64,000 nt of DNA from TMED69 sp036130055 (GTDB lineage: Bacteria > Pseudomonadota > Gammaproteobacteria > Ga0077536): NCBI GenBank assembly GCA_036130055.1, contig JAYYOR010000011.1, positions 41,671-105,670 of the forward strand. The letters run 5' to 3'. Under the pieces are notes generated by a model that worked only from the letters and a program-made list of their open reading frames with translations, was not told the origin of the DNA and searched no databases. Position numbers and translations under genes: made by a program. Each line of letters starts with the position of its first letter. The first letter of the stretch is position 1. Positions 17,697-26,261 of the stretch are shown piece by piece.

Positions 17697-17732
17697 TGGA
17701 GAGACTAATAGAAGTGGAGAGGCTAATTGAAA
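17697..17732 (+). repeat. Tandem 18-bp repeat carrying the aroQ ribosome site
   Basis: Two directly abutting 18-mers, 17697-17714 and 17715-17732, agree at 15 of 18 positions (consensus TGGAGAGRCTAATWGAAR). The second copy supplies the GGAGAGG ribosome site and the TTG start of aroQ (17727). The first has the same ribosome site but ATA where the TTG would be. This supports the TTG start and suggests a small local duplication. Confidence 0.7.
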
Positions 17733-18173
17733 AAAGTCACTATGCTTAATGGGCCTAACTTAAATTTACTTGGTGTAAGGGAGCCTGATAAATATGGCAA
17801 CTGCACTCTGGATGAAATAGTGTCCAATTGTTCAAAACTATCTAATAAGAATGGCTTTACTTTGAAATCGCTCCAATCAAATTCAGAAACTGAACTTATT
17901 AATTGGATTCAACTCTCCCTTGATGATGAGACAGAAGGTTTAATTATTAATCCAGGTGCTTACGGACATACAAGCGTTGGTCTTAGAGACGCTTTTCTTG
18001 CAGTTAGTTTGCCGTTTGTCGAAATTCACATCTCTAATATTTTTTCTCGAGAGGAATTTCGTCGTCGGACTTTATTGTCCGATATTGCGATTGGAGTTGT
18101 TTCAGGGTTCGGTTCCTACTCATACACTTTAGGCTTGCAAGCTTTATTCAACCATTTGACAAAAGCGAGCTAG
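17727..18173 (+). CDS. aroQ: 3-dehydroquinate dehydratase, type II
   Basis: AroQ removes water from 3-dehydroquinate in the third step of the shikimate pathway. The 148-residue product is typical of the dodecameric type II enzyme, with LNGPNLNLLGVREPDKYG (about 6-23, catalytic Arg and Tyr), NPGAYGHTSVGLRDA and EIHISNIFSREEFR. The TTG start gives the usual MKKVTMLNGPN N-terminus and has a good GGAGAGG site. It leads aroQ-accB-accC, the arrangement seen in many gammaproteobacteria. Confidence 0.96.
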   Translation: MKKVTMLNGPNLNLLGVREPDKYGNCTLDEIVSNCSKLSNKNGFTLKSLQSNSETELINWIQLSLDDETEGLIINPGAYGHTSVGLRDAFLAVSLPFVEIHISNIFSREEFRRRTLLSDIAIGVVSGFGSYSYTLGLQALFNHLTKAS

Positions 18174-18189
18174 AGAGCAGGAGAATATT

Positions 18190-18636
18190 TTGGATATAAG
18201 AAAAGTAAAAAAGTTAATAGAACTAATCGAGGAATCAGAAGTCTCAGAGATAGAAATAAAAGAGGGTGAAGAATCCGTTAGAGTAACGAGAGGTACTGTA
18301 TCTCGACTAGCGGTAGACCAAGGAAAGAATATCCAAACGAATATTTCGGATAAGCCCGAGGAAATAATCTCTGATACAAAAAAGGCTTCCATTGAACAAG
18401 ATGGAATAACTGTGAAATCACCAATGGTTGGAACCTTTTATGCGGCTCCATCTCCTGAGGCACTTCCTTTTGTAAAAATCGGCCAGTCTGTCAAGGAAGG
18501 AGACCCGCTTTGTATAATAGAAGCAATGAAAACTATGAACCCTATTGAAGCTGATGTTTCGGGCAAAATTAAAGCCATTCTGGTTGATAACGGGTCTCCA
18601 GTTGAATTTGACCAACCTCTATTTGTGATTGAGTAG
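18190..18636 (+). CDS. accB: Biotin carboxyl carrier protein of acetyl-CoA carboxylase
   Basis: AccB carries the biotin that is carboxylated by AccC and then donates CO2 to acetyl-CoA, the first step of fatty acid synthesis. The 148-residue product has the N-terminal MDIRKVKKLIELIEESEVSE region, a flexible linker, and the biotinyl domain with EAMKTMN, in which K114 is the biotinylation site. The start is TTG at 18190. accC begins 5 bp after the stop. Confidence 0.97.
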   Translation: MDIRKVKKLIELIEESEVSEIEIKEGEESVRVTRGTVSRLAVDQGKNIQTNISDKPEEIISDTKKASIEQDGITVKSPMVGTFYAAPSPEALPFVKIGQSVKEGDPLCIIEAMKTMNPIEADVSGKIKAILVDNGSPVEFDQPLFVIE

Positions 18637-18641
18637 TCAAC

Positions 18642-19988
18642 ATGTTTTCAAAAGTACTAATCGCCAATAGAGGCGAAATTGCGCTTAGAATTTTGAGAGC
18701 ATGTAGGGACTTGGGTATAAAAACTGTGGCGGTGCATTCTGATGCGGACAGAAATCTCATGCATGTTAAGCTCGCAGATGAATCAATATGCATTGGGCCT
18801 TCCTCTCCAAAAGAAAGTTATTTAAATATACCAGCAATCATCGCAGCCGCTGAGGTAGTAGACGCGGTTGCCATACATCCCGGTTACGGATTTCTATCTG
18901 AAAATGCAGAGTTTGCAGAGAAAGTACTGAAAAGTGGTTTTGTATTTATTGGGCCGCCTCCTGAGGTTATAAAAATAATGGGTGATAAGTTATCTGCTAT
19001 CTCAAGAATGCGTAAAGAGGGAATCCCATGTTTGCCAAGTTCTGATAAACCATTAGGTCTAAATCATGAGGAATCGAGAGAGTTAGCAAGATTCATAGGG
19101 TATCCTATCATCCTAAAGGCTGCCGGCGGGGGCGGAGGTAGAGGTATGAGAGTCGTACAGACAGAAGCTTCGTTGAAGAGCTCAATAAGTCTTACTCAAC
19201 AGGAGGCTGCTGGAGCCTTTAATGATGATAGAATCTATATGGAGAAGTTTCTTCAAAACCCGAGACATATTGAATTTCAGGTTTTGACAGATAGCCACGG
19301 AAACGGAGTTCATTTTGGAGAGAGAGATTGTTCATTACAGAGAAGACATCAGAAAGTGATTGAGGAATGTCCTGCCAAGGGTATAAGCCCTAAAGTGAGA
19401 GAAAAACTGGGCAGCATGTGTGTCAGTGCAGCCAAAAATATGGGTTACATTGGCTTGGGGACGTTCGAGTTTTTGTATGAGAATGATGAATTTTTCTTCA
19501 TTGAAATGAATACTAGAGTTCAAGTCGAGCATCCGGTAACCGAGGTTGTTACAGGTGTAGATTTGGTTAAGGAACAGCTGCGGATTGCGGCGGGTGAAAA
19601 GCTTTTAATTAAGCAGAAAGATATTTATTTTAAGGGACACGCTGTTGAATGTAGGATAAATGCTGAAGATTCGCGAACGTTTAGGCCATCTCCTGGTTTA
19701 GTTACTCACTATCACGCTGCTGCAGGTCCGGGTATCAGGGTAGATTCCCACCTCTATAACGGTTATGTTGTACCCCCTTTTTACGATTCGTTAATCGGTA
19801 AATTAATTTGTCATGCGGAAACAAGAGAAGAGGCGATACAGCGAACCGAAAATGCTTTAACGGAGTTTGTAATCGAAGGAATAAATACAAATATAAATAT
19901 GCTTTCTGATTTGGTTAGTGATGCTAATTTTATTTCTGGTGAACATGACATAAATTACTTAGAAAGCAAAATCAAAAAGATAAATTAA
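18642..19988 (+). CDS. accC: Biotin carboxylase subunit of acetyl-CoA carboxylase
   Basis: AccC carboxylates the biotin on AccB using ATP and bicarbonate. The 448 residues match the family length. The ATP-grasp fold is evident: FSKVLIANRGEIALRILRA at the N-terminus, the glycine-rich KAAGGGGGRGMR (about 160-171), the HIEFQVL and RDCSLQRRHQK segments and the metal/catalytic EMNTRVQVEHPVTE. It lies 5 bp after accB and 1 bp ahead of prmA. Confidence 0.98.
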   Translation: MFSKVLIANRGEIALRILRACRDLGIKTVAVHSDADRNLMHVKLADESICIGPSSPKESYLNIPAIIAAAEVVDAVAIHPGYGFLSENAEFAEKVLKSGFVFIGPPPEVIKIMGDKLSAISRMRKEGIPCLPSSDKPLGLNHEESRELARFIGYPIILKAAGGGGGRGMRVVQTEASLKSSISLTQQEAAGAFNDDRIYMEKFLQNPRHIEFQVLTDSHGNGVHFGERDCSLQRRHQKVIEECPAKGISPKVREKLGSMCVSAAKNMGYIGLGTFEFLYENDEFFFIEMNTRVQVEHPVTEVVTGVDLVKEQLRIAAGEKLLIKQKDIYFKGHAVECRINAEDSRTFRPSPGLVTHYHAAAGPGIRVDSHLYNGYVVPPFYDSLIGKLICHAETREEAIQRTENALTEFVIEGINTNINMLSDLVSDANFISGEHDINYLESKIKKIN

Positions 19989-19989
19989 T

Positions 19990-20838
19990 TTGTGGAAATT
20001 ATCGCTAAGAATAGATGAAAGGCAATTAAATGCTTTAGATGACTTACTTTGTTCTATAGACGCTGATTCAATTTCATATAAGTTGTTCAATAATAATTAT
20101 GAGACATCTTCAAATATTGTTTTAGTATCTGCGATTTTTGATGAATCATGTTCTTTTTCAAGTATATTGGAAGATTTAACTTTACTTGTTCCTAATTCTT
20201 CGATTATAAAATATGATAAAATTTTAAATCAAAATTGGCACCTAAGGTGGAAATCTGCAATTAAACCAATAGTCTATAATTTTGGTTTGGCTATAATTCC
20301 TACCTGGTGGAACTCTAGTCCTAGAAGTGATTTCATTATTAAACTTGATCCGGGTCAAGCCTTTGGCACAGGTTCCCACGAGACTACCTATTTATGTCTT
20401 AAAGGAATCTTTGATTTGAGAGGAAGAGAAAAAGGCGTTATTTTGGACTTTGGTTGTGGCACGGGTATTCTCGGTATTGCAGCCCATCTTATTGGCTTTA
20501 ACAAAGTTTTTAATGTTGATGATGATCCAATTGCATTGGAAATAGCCGAAAAAAATAGAATAATTAATAAGATAAATAAAGAAAATTTTCATGTTCTACC
20601 CCCTAAAGATTTTGAAGAGCATTTTTTTGATGTGATAGTGGCAAATATTTGCTTAAATACTTTACTTGACTCTAGAATGCTTTTTGCTCGATGGATTCGA
20701 CCTGGAGGACTTATCCTACTATCAGGTATTTTGAATAGCCAAGTGCAAGATCTGCTTTCTGAGTATGGCTCGCCATTTAATTTAGTTTCAATAAAAAAGA
20801 TGAATGATTGGTCCTTAGTAATTCTAGAGGGTAAGTAA
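19990..20838 (+). CDS. prmA: Ribosomal protein L11 methyltransferase
   Basis: PrmA trimethylates lysines and the N-terminus of ribosomal protein L11 using S-adenosylmethionine. The 282-residue product has a small N-terminal substrate-recognition domain and a class I methyltransferase domain with LDPGQAFGTGSHETT (about 118-132) and LDFGCGTGILGIAA. VANICLNTL is the NPPY-like catalytic segment. It begins with TTG, one base after the accC stop. Confidence 0.93.
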   Translation: MWKLSLRIDERQLNALDDLLCSIDADSISYKLFNNNYETSSNIVLVSAIFDESCSFSSILEDLTLLVPNSSIIKYDKILNQNWHLRWKSAIKPIVYNFGLAIIPTWWNSSPRSDFIIKLDPGQAFGTGSHETTYLCLKGIFDLRGREKGVILDFGCGTGILGIAAHLIGFNKVFNVDDDPIALEIAEKNRIINKINKENFHVLPPKDFEEHFFDVIVANICLNTLLDSRMLFARWIRPGGLILLSGILNSQVQDLLSEYGSPFNLVSIKKMNDWSLVILEGK

Positions 20839-20845
20839 AGTTAAA

Positions 20846-21811
20846 ATGAAAATAGGATCATTTCATATTGAACAACCACTCATACTAGCACCAATGTCCG
20901 GAGTGACTGATTCCCCCTACCGGAAAATATGCCATTCTCTTGGTGCGTCTTTTAGTTTGAGTGAGATGGTTGCCGCCCGAACAAGTTTGCGCGAAAAGTT
21001 ATCTAAAAATTTACGGCTAACTTCCTTCGAGGGAGATTCCCCTAGAGTAATTCAATTGCTTGGTTCAGACCCTGCAGAAATGGCTTATTTTGCAAAATAT
21101 GTGCGTGATTTAGGCGCTGAGATTATTGACATAAATATGGGTTGCCCGGCAAAAAAAGTTGCTAAAAAAAACGCTGGTTCCGCTTTGATGGGCGATCCGA
21201 AAATAGCAAAACAGATAGTAGAAGCGGTTGTTGATTCAGTTGATTGTCCAGTGACTGTTAAAATGCGGACTGGAATTTCTAAACAAAAAATAAATGCTGT
21301 TTCGTTGGCGCAAGAATTTGAGAAATGTGGGGTTCAAGCAATTACAATTCATGGCAGAACTAAAAGCTGTTCTTATAAAGAGCCTGCTGAGTACTCTACG
21401 GTAAGGGCTGTAAAAGAAGCAGTTAAAATCCCGATATTGGTAAATGGTGACATTACCTGCGGGGAAACCGCTGCTCTGGCAATTACTAAGTCGGGAGCTG
21501 ATGGAATTATGATTGGAAGAGGTGCTTGTGGAAATCCCTGGGTCTTCCTAAAGATTAACTCATACTTAAATAATCTACGATATATACCACCTACTGATAT
21601 TACAGTTTTAGATCTACTAGAAAACTATATCGATTCGCTTTATAGTTTTTATGGTTCGGTTCGAGGGCATTTGATTGCTCGTAAGCATGTTAATTGGTTT
21701 TTGCAAAAAAGCGATTTAAAGCGTTATACAGAATTGACAGAATTTAATAAATTAGGTAACAACTTAGCTCAATTGGAATTTTTGAAAAAAATCAGAAAGA
21801 AACTAGCCTGA
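20846..21811 (+). CDS. dusB: tRNA-dihydrouridine synthase B
   Basis: DusB is an FMN enzyme that reduces specific uridines in the tRNA D-loop. The 321-residue product has the TIM-barrel signatures APMSGVTDSPYR (about 14-25), INMGCPAKKVAKKNAGSALM with the catalytic Cys, and GADGIMIGRGACGNPW for FMN phosphate binding. It is followed 7 bp later by fis, the conserved dusB-fis operon of gammaproteobacteria, in which fis is usually controlled from the dusB promoter. Confidence 0.96.
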   Translation: MKIGSFHIEQPLILAPMSGVTDSPYRKICHSLGASFSLSEMVAARTSLREKLSKNLRLTSFEGDSPRVIQLLGSDPAEMAYFAKYVRDLGAEIIDINMGCPAKKVAKKNAGSALMGDPKIAKQIVEAVVDSVDCPVTVKMRTGISKQKINAVSLAQEFEKCGVQAITIHGRTKSCSYKEPAEYSTVRAVKEAVKIPILVNGDITCGETAALAITKSGADGIMIGRGACGNPWVFLKINSYLNNLRYIPPTDITVLDLLENYIDSLYSFYGSVRGHLIARKHVNWFLQKSDLKRYTELTEFNKLGNNLAQLEFLKKIRKKLA

Positions 21812-21818
21812 TAAAAAT

Positions 21819-22064
21819 ATGAAAAAAAAACCAGATCCACTTTTACATGAACTAATTAGAAATAATATAGAGACTTATATCGGTGATCTACAAGGAGAGA
21901 AACCTACTAATCTTTATGGGTTGACCTTATCCCAAGTGGAGAAGCCGCTTTTTGAAGTAGTGTTAAGGTATTCAAACGGAAACCTATCGAAGGCTTCCAA
22001 TGTTCTTGGTATAAATAGAGCGACTCTAAGAGCTAAATTAAAAAAATATAAGATGAAATATTAA
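21819..22064 (+). CDS. fis: Nucleoid-associated regulator Fis
   Basis: Fis bends DNA, and in enterics it activates rRNA promoters and helps organise the nucleoid. The 81-residue protein has the helix-turn-helix near its C-terminus (NGNLSKASNVLGINRATLRAKLKKYKM, about 54-80, by inspection the diagnostic region). It is shorter than the 98-residue E. coli Fis and lacks most of the N-terminal beta-hairpin region used for Hin/Gin activation, as in many non-enteric Fis proteins. Placement after dusB makes the call firm. Confidence 0.93.
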   Translation: MKKKPDPLLHELIRNNIETYIGDLQGEKPTNLYGLTLSQVEKPLFEVVLRYSNGNLSKASNVLGINRATLRAKLKKYKMKY

Positions 22065-22076
22065 AGGAAATTTAAC

Positions 22077-23627
22077 ATGCAGCGCTACGCTTTGATTAGT
22101 GTTTCCGATAAGACAGGAGTTGTCGAATTAGCAACGGAACTCGTTAACTTAGGATTGAAAATTATATCTACCGGAGGAACGTATGCCGTACTAGTGGAGT
22201 CGGGTCTTGAGGTTATGGAAGTTTCAACCTACAGTGGTCAGCCTGAAATCATGAATGGTCGAGTAAAGACGTTACACCCAAAGATTCACGGTGGAATATT
22301 AGGCCGCATAGATAGGGATCTCGATATTATGCGTGGAGCAGGTATTGAGCCTATAGATTACGTAGTAGTAAATCTATATCCGTTCGAGCGTACGATTGAA
22401 AAAAATGATACTCTGTTAGTCGATGCAGTTGAAAATATCGATATAGGGGGGCCGGCTATGTTGAGGTCTGCTGCAAAAAACTATGAACGAGTTACCTCAA
22501 TTTGTGATCCGAAAGATTATCGGTTAATCATATCAGAACTAAAAGAGAAAAAAGAAGTCACAAGAACAACCCGCTTCAGATTGGCAGCAAAAGTTTTTGA
22601 GCACACAGCCAGATTTGATGCCACAATTGCCAATTATTTGTTACACAGCCAATCAGAACCAAAACAAAAAAAAGAAAAGGAGTCTGTCAAAACTTTTAAG
22701 TTACAAAAAAAAGTTTCACTACGCTATGGAGAAAATCCGCATCAAAAAGCTTGGATGTATGAGCTTGAACCCAGTCTTAGTAGCGGAAAAGAATTAGAGA
22801 TTCTACGAGGCAAGGAGCTCTCCTTCAACAACTTTGTTGATGCTGATTCAGCTTTGGATTGCGTGATGACGTTTAAGCATCCTGCTTGTTGTATTGTTAA
22901 GCATGCAAACCCCTGCGGTGTTGCACAGTCGGATAGTCTCGAGCAAGCTTATTATTTAGCATTTGAAGGCGATAAAACCTCAGCTTTTGGCGGTGTCATT
23001 GCTTTTAATCAAATTGTCACAAAGAAATTAATCCAAAAAGTTATTAAAAATCAATTTGTCGAAATAATAGTGGCACCTAACTTCGATTCTGATTGCCTAA
23101 ATATAAAGGAATTAAGTAAAAATCTTCGTTTTTTAAAGGCTAAAAAGAAAGGACGCGATGATTCGAATAACTTTGAGTGGAAGACAGTATCTAATGGGCT
23201 GCTTGTTCAAGAAAAAGATTTTGTTAAAATTTCGGAACTTCAAATTGTTTCTGATAAAGATCCGACTAAAGCCCAAAAAGATAGTTTGTTGTTTGCTTGG
23301 AACGTTGTTTCGCATGTAAAGAGTAACGCAATCGTTTTAGCTTCTGGCCAGCGAACCATTGGGATTGGCGCTGGTCAAATGAGTCGGATAGATAGTGTCG
23401 AGCTAGCAGTAAGGAAAGCAAGCAAGGCTAACTTTAACTTACAAGGTTGTAGTTTGGCGTCGGATGGTTTTTTTCCTTTTAAGGATGGAGTGTCGGAGGC
23501 AGCACACCATGGCGTTAAGGCCATTATTCAGCCTGGCGGTTCTATTAGAGATGATGAAGTGATAATGGAGGCAAATAAACACCAAATAGTGATGGCTTTC
23601 ACGGGAGTTCGACATTTTAAACATTAA
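22077..23627 (+). CDS. purH: Bifunctional AICAR transformylase / IMP cyclohydrolase
   Basis: PurH catalyses the last two steps of IMP synthesis: formylation of AICAR with 10-formyl-THF, then ring closure. The 516-residue product has the N-terminal MGS-like cyclohydrolase domain (ALISVSDKTGVVELA at the start, KTLHPKIHGGILGR) and the C-terminal transformylase domain with RYGENPHQKA and VKHANPCGVA (the catalytic His/Lys loop). It is 12 bp after fis and 18 bp ahead of the chosen purD start. Confidence 0.97.
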   Translation: MQRYALISVSDKTGVVELATELVNLGLKIISTGGTYAVLVESGLEVMEVSTYSGQPEIMNGRVKTLHPKIHGGILGRIDRDLDIMRGAGIEPIDYVVVNLYPFERTIEKNDTLLVDAVENIDIGGPAMLRSAAKNYERVTSICDPKDYRLIISELKEKKEVTRTTRFRLAAKVFEHTARFDATIANYLLHSQSEPKQKKEKESVKTFKLQKKVSLRYGENPHQKAWMYELEPSLSSGKELEILRGKELSFNNFVDADSALDCVMTFKHPACCIVKHANPCGVAQSDSLEQAYYLAFEGDKTSAFGGVIAFNQIVTKKLIQKVIKNQFVEIIVAPNFDSDCLNIKELSKNLRFLKAKKKGRDDSNNFEWKTVSNGLLVQEKDFVKISELQIVSDKDPTKAQKDSLLFAWNVVSHVKSNAIVLASGQRTIGIGAGQMSRIDSVELAVRKASKANFNLQGCSLASDGFFPFKDGVSEAAHHGVKAIIQPGGSIRDDEVIMEANKHQIVMAFTGVRHFKH

Positions 23628-23645
23628 GATGTGAGGATATTAGTG

Positions 23646-24941
23646 ATGAACAAAAGAGTAATGATAATTGGTAAGGGAGGAAGGGAGCATGCTTTAGCGT
23701 GGAAATTTGCAAGTTACGATTTGGTAGAAAAAGTATATTGTGTGCCAGGTAATCCGGGTACTGGCAAAGAAGAGAAAGTTGAAAACATTTATATCGAACC
23801 ATCTGATATTAGAAAACTTCTTGATTTTGCAATAAAAGAAAAAATTGATCTTACTGTTGTTGGTCCTGAAGGACCATTGGTAGAAGGAATTGTTGATAAA
23901 TTTAGTGCTGCAGGACAGAAATGTTTTGGTCCATCAAAGAAGGCAGCTCAATTAGAGGGTTCAAAGGTTTTTGCCAAAGAATTTTTTACGAGACATGGAA
24001 TTCCCTCAGCTTCATATAGAGTCTTTTCTGACCATGATTCAGCTTTAAATTTTTTAAAGCGATATGATTTTCCGGCAGTTATTAAAGTAGATGGGCTAGC
24101 CGCTGGCAAAGGTGTAACAATCGTTAAAAATATCATAGAGTGTGAGCAAATTTTGGATGATATTTTCAATAAGAAAGTTTTCGGGCTTGCTGGTTCGAGA
24201 ATTGTTGTTGAGGAGTTCATCCCCGGAGAGGAACTTAGTTATATCTGTATGATAAATCAGTCAAGTTATTTGTCGTTCGCTTCGTCTCAAGATCATAAAG
24301 CTAGAGATGACGGGGATAAAGGTCCAAATACCGGCGGCATGGGAGCCTATTCACCAGCGGTTCTGATGAATAAAAGCTTAGAAAAAAAGATAGTAGATAC
24401 TGTCATTATCCCAACTTTAAAAGGAATAAAAAAGGACGGTTTGAACTATACAGGGTTTCTCTATGCTGGGTTGATGATTGATGAAAACAAACAAATTAAG
24501 GTTTTGGAATTTAACTGTAGATTTGGTGATCCCGAAGCACAACCAGTTCTAATGCGTTTGAAGACTAATCTCTTTAATGCTTGCCTTGACATGCTAGAAA
24601 ACAAAAATAATATAAGCAAACTGGATTTTGACGCAGGAACCGCCTTAACGGTAGTTTTAGCGGCCAAGGGTTACCCTGGTAAATTTCTCAAAAATATTAA
24701 GATCCCTATTAATGCGGATAATAAAAACAATAGCGGTACAAACATCAAGATTTTTCATGCTGGGACTTATATTAAAAATGATGAGGTACTTTCAAATGGA
24801 GGTAGAGTTCTTAATGTTTCCTCCTTATCTAAAGATTTGAAAACCGCACGTGCAATTGTTTATAAAGCTATAGATGATTTAAAAATTAAGGACCTTTTCT
24901 ATCGATTGGATATCGGAGAGAAAGGCCTTAAAAAAAATTAA
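23646..24941 (+). CDS. purD: Phosphoribosylamine-glycine ligase
   Basis: PurD is an ATP-grasp ligase that joins glycine to phosphoribosylamine in purine synthesis. The ATG at 23646 gives 431 residues starting MNKRVMIIGKGGREHALAW, and a GAGGA ribosome site lies just upstream. A GTG at 23631 would add five residues without family support. Diagnostic segments are KVDGLAAGKGV, EEFIPGEELSY, DHKARDDGDKGPNTGGMGAYSP and EFNCRFGDPEAQ. It closes the plus-strand run and converges on hisH with a 4 bp gap. Confidence 0.96.
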   Translation: MNKRVMIIGKGGREHALAWKFASYDLVEKVYCVPGNPGTGKEEKVENIYIEPSDIRKLLDFAIKEKIDLTVVGPEGPLVEGIVDKFSAAGQKCFGPSKKAAQLEGSKVFAKEFFTRHGIPSASYRVFSDHDSALNFLKRYDFPAVIKVDGLAAGKGVTIVKNIIECEQILDDIFNKKVFGLAGSRIVVEEFIPGEELSYICMINQSSYLSFASSQDHKARDDGDKGPNTGGMGAYSPAVLMNKSLEKKIVDTVIIPTLKGIKKDGLNYTGFLYAGLMIDENKQIKVLEFNCRFGDPEAQPVLMRLKTNLFNACLDMLENKNNISKLDFDAGTALTVVLAAKGYPGKFLKNIKIPINADNKNNSGTNIKIFHAGTYIKNDEVLSNGGRVLNVSSLSKDLKTARAIVYKAIDDLKIKDLFYRLDIGEKGLKKN

Positions 24942-24945
24942 AGTT

Positions 24946-25584
24946 TCACCAGTTCAAGAAGTTTTTTAATAAAATAAGTCCAGCTTCCGAGCTTTTCTCA
25001 GGATGAAATTGTGTCGCGAAAATATAATCTTTCTGCAAAATAGACGTAAAATTTCCTAAATAGTTAGTTTTCCCAAGAACGAGGTTTTGGTCTACAGGAT
25101 TCACGAAAAAGCTGTGTACAAAGTAAAAATAGCTGTTATTATCAAGTCCATTTATTAAGGGATGTTTTCTAGTGAAAGTTACTTTGTTCCATCCCATGTG
25201 TGGAATTTTTAGTTTTTCGGTTTCTTTTGGTACAGCATGGTTTCGTTTAAAACGATTAACTTTTCCACTAATAAGCCCTAAGCATTTTACCCCTCCTCCC
25301 TCATCGCTATACTCCATTAATGATTGTAGGCCAAGGCATATACCTAAAAATGGTCTGGTTTTGCATAGTTGAGAGATTGCTTGATCCAAATTATGTTTTT
25401 TCAGATTTTTCATGCAATCGTTGATGGCACCTTGTCCCGGAAATACAATTCTATCTGACTTTAGGATGTCCTTATGGTCGTCGGTTACGCTAATCAAATA
25501 ATTTTTGTTTGAAACAAATTTTAGCGCCTTGTAGACGCTTAGTAAGTTACCACTACCATAATCAATGATAGATATGCGTATCAA
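24946..25584 (-). CDS. hisH: Imidazole glycerol phosphate synthase, glutaminase subunit
   Basis: HisH is the class I glutamine amidotransferase that feeds ammonia to HisF in histidine synthesis. The 212-residue product has the nucleophile C83 in FLGICLGLQ and the His-Glu pair in FHPEKSSEAG near residue 194. It directly abuts hisB. hisA and hisF, which usually follow, are missing; purD lies on the opposite strand instead. Confidence 0.95.
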   Translation of the reverse strand: MIRISIIDYGSGNLLSVYKALKFVSNKNYLISVTDDHKDILKSDRIVFPGQGAINDCMKNLKKHNLDQAISQLCKTRPFLGICLGLQSLMEYSDEGGGVKCLGLISGKVNRFKRNHAVPKETEKLKIPHMGWNKVTFTRKHPLINGLDNNSYFYFVHSFFVNPVDQNLVLGKTNYLGNFTSILQKDYIFATQFHPEKSSEAGLILLKNFLNW

Positions 25585-26172
25585 TTAGAGAACACCTTTG
25601 GTAGACGGAGTTACAGGTTTTAGTTCGGAGTCAACTTTGACAGCCATGCGTAGTGCTCGACCAAAGCTCTTGAATATAGTTTCAATAATGTGGTGAGTAT
25701 TCTTGCCTCTTAGATTGTCAATATGTAACGTACAATTTGCGTGATTAACAAAGCCTTGAAAAAACTCATAGAAAAGTTCAACATCAAAATCACCAACGTA
25801 GCTACGTGGAAAATTCACATTAAATTCTAAACCCGGCCGACCCGAGAAGTCTATTACTACACGAGAAAGGGCTTCGTCGAGTGGAACATAAGAGTTGCCA
25901 AATCTTGTGATTTGTATTTTTTCACCAAGAGCAGAATTGACCGCTTGTCCGAGAGTTATCCCTATATCTTCTACAGTGTGATGCGCGTCGATTTCCAAGT
26001 CGCCTTCTGCAATCACTTTTAAATCAAAGTTCCCGTGCTTTGTCACTTGGTCTAGCATATGCTCAAGAAATGGTAAGCCAGTTTTTAGCTGGGAAGAGCC
26101 AGAGCCATCTAAATTAATCAAGACATTAATTTTGGTTTCATTTGTGTTTCGTTTGATGTCGGCTGTTCGCAT
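25585..26172 (-). CDS. hisB: Imidazoleglycerol-phosphate dehydratase (monofunctional)
   Basis: HisB dehydrates imidazole glycerol phosphate to imidazole acetol phosphate. At 195 residues it holds only the dehydratase, unlike the longer HisB of enterics that also carries histidinol-phosphatase. The metal-binding motifs are clear: FLEHMLDQVTKHG, DAHHTVEDIGI and a second His pair near KNTHHIIE. It is the upstream gene of a hisB-hisH pair. The start at 26172 faces hemF across an 89 bp divergent gap. Confidence 0.96.
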   Translation of the reverse strand: MRTADIKRNTNETKINVLINLDGSGSSQLKTGLPFLEHMLDQVTKHGNFDLKVIAEGDLEIDAHHTVEDIGITLGQAVNSALGEKIQITRFGNSYVPLDEALSRVVIDFSGRPGLEFNVNFPRSYVGDFDVELFYEFFQGFVNHANCTLHIDNLRGKNTHHIIETIFKSFGRALRMAVKVDSELKPVTPSTKGVL

Positions 26173-26261
26173 CGTTTTTACCTTGCTGAAGTTAATAAAT
26201 TAATTTCATAGTATAATAACTAATTATACAGAAACCTAAAAAATTTAGTTGAAAAATTATT

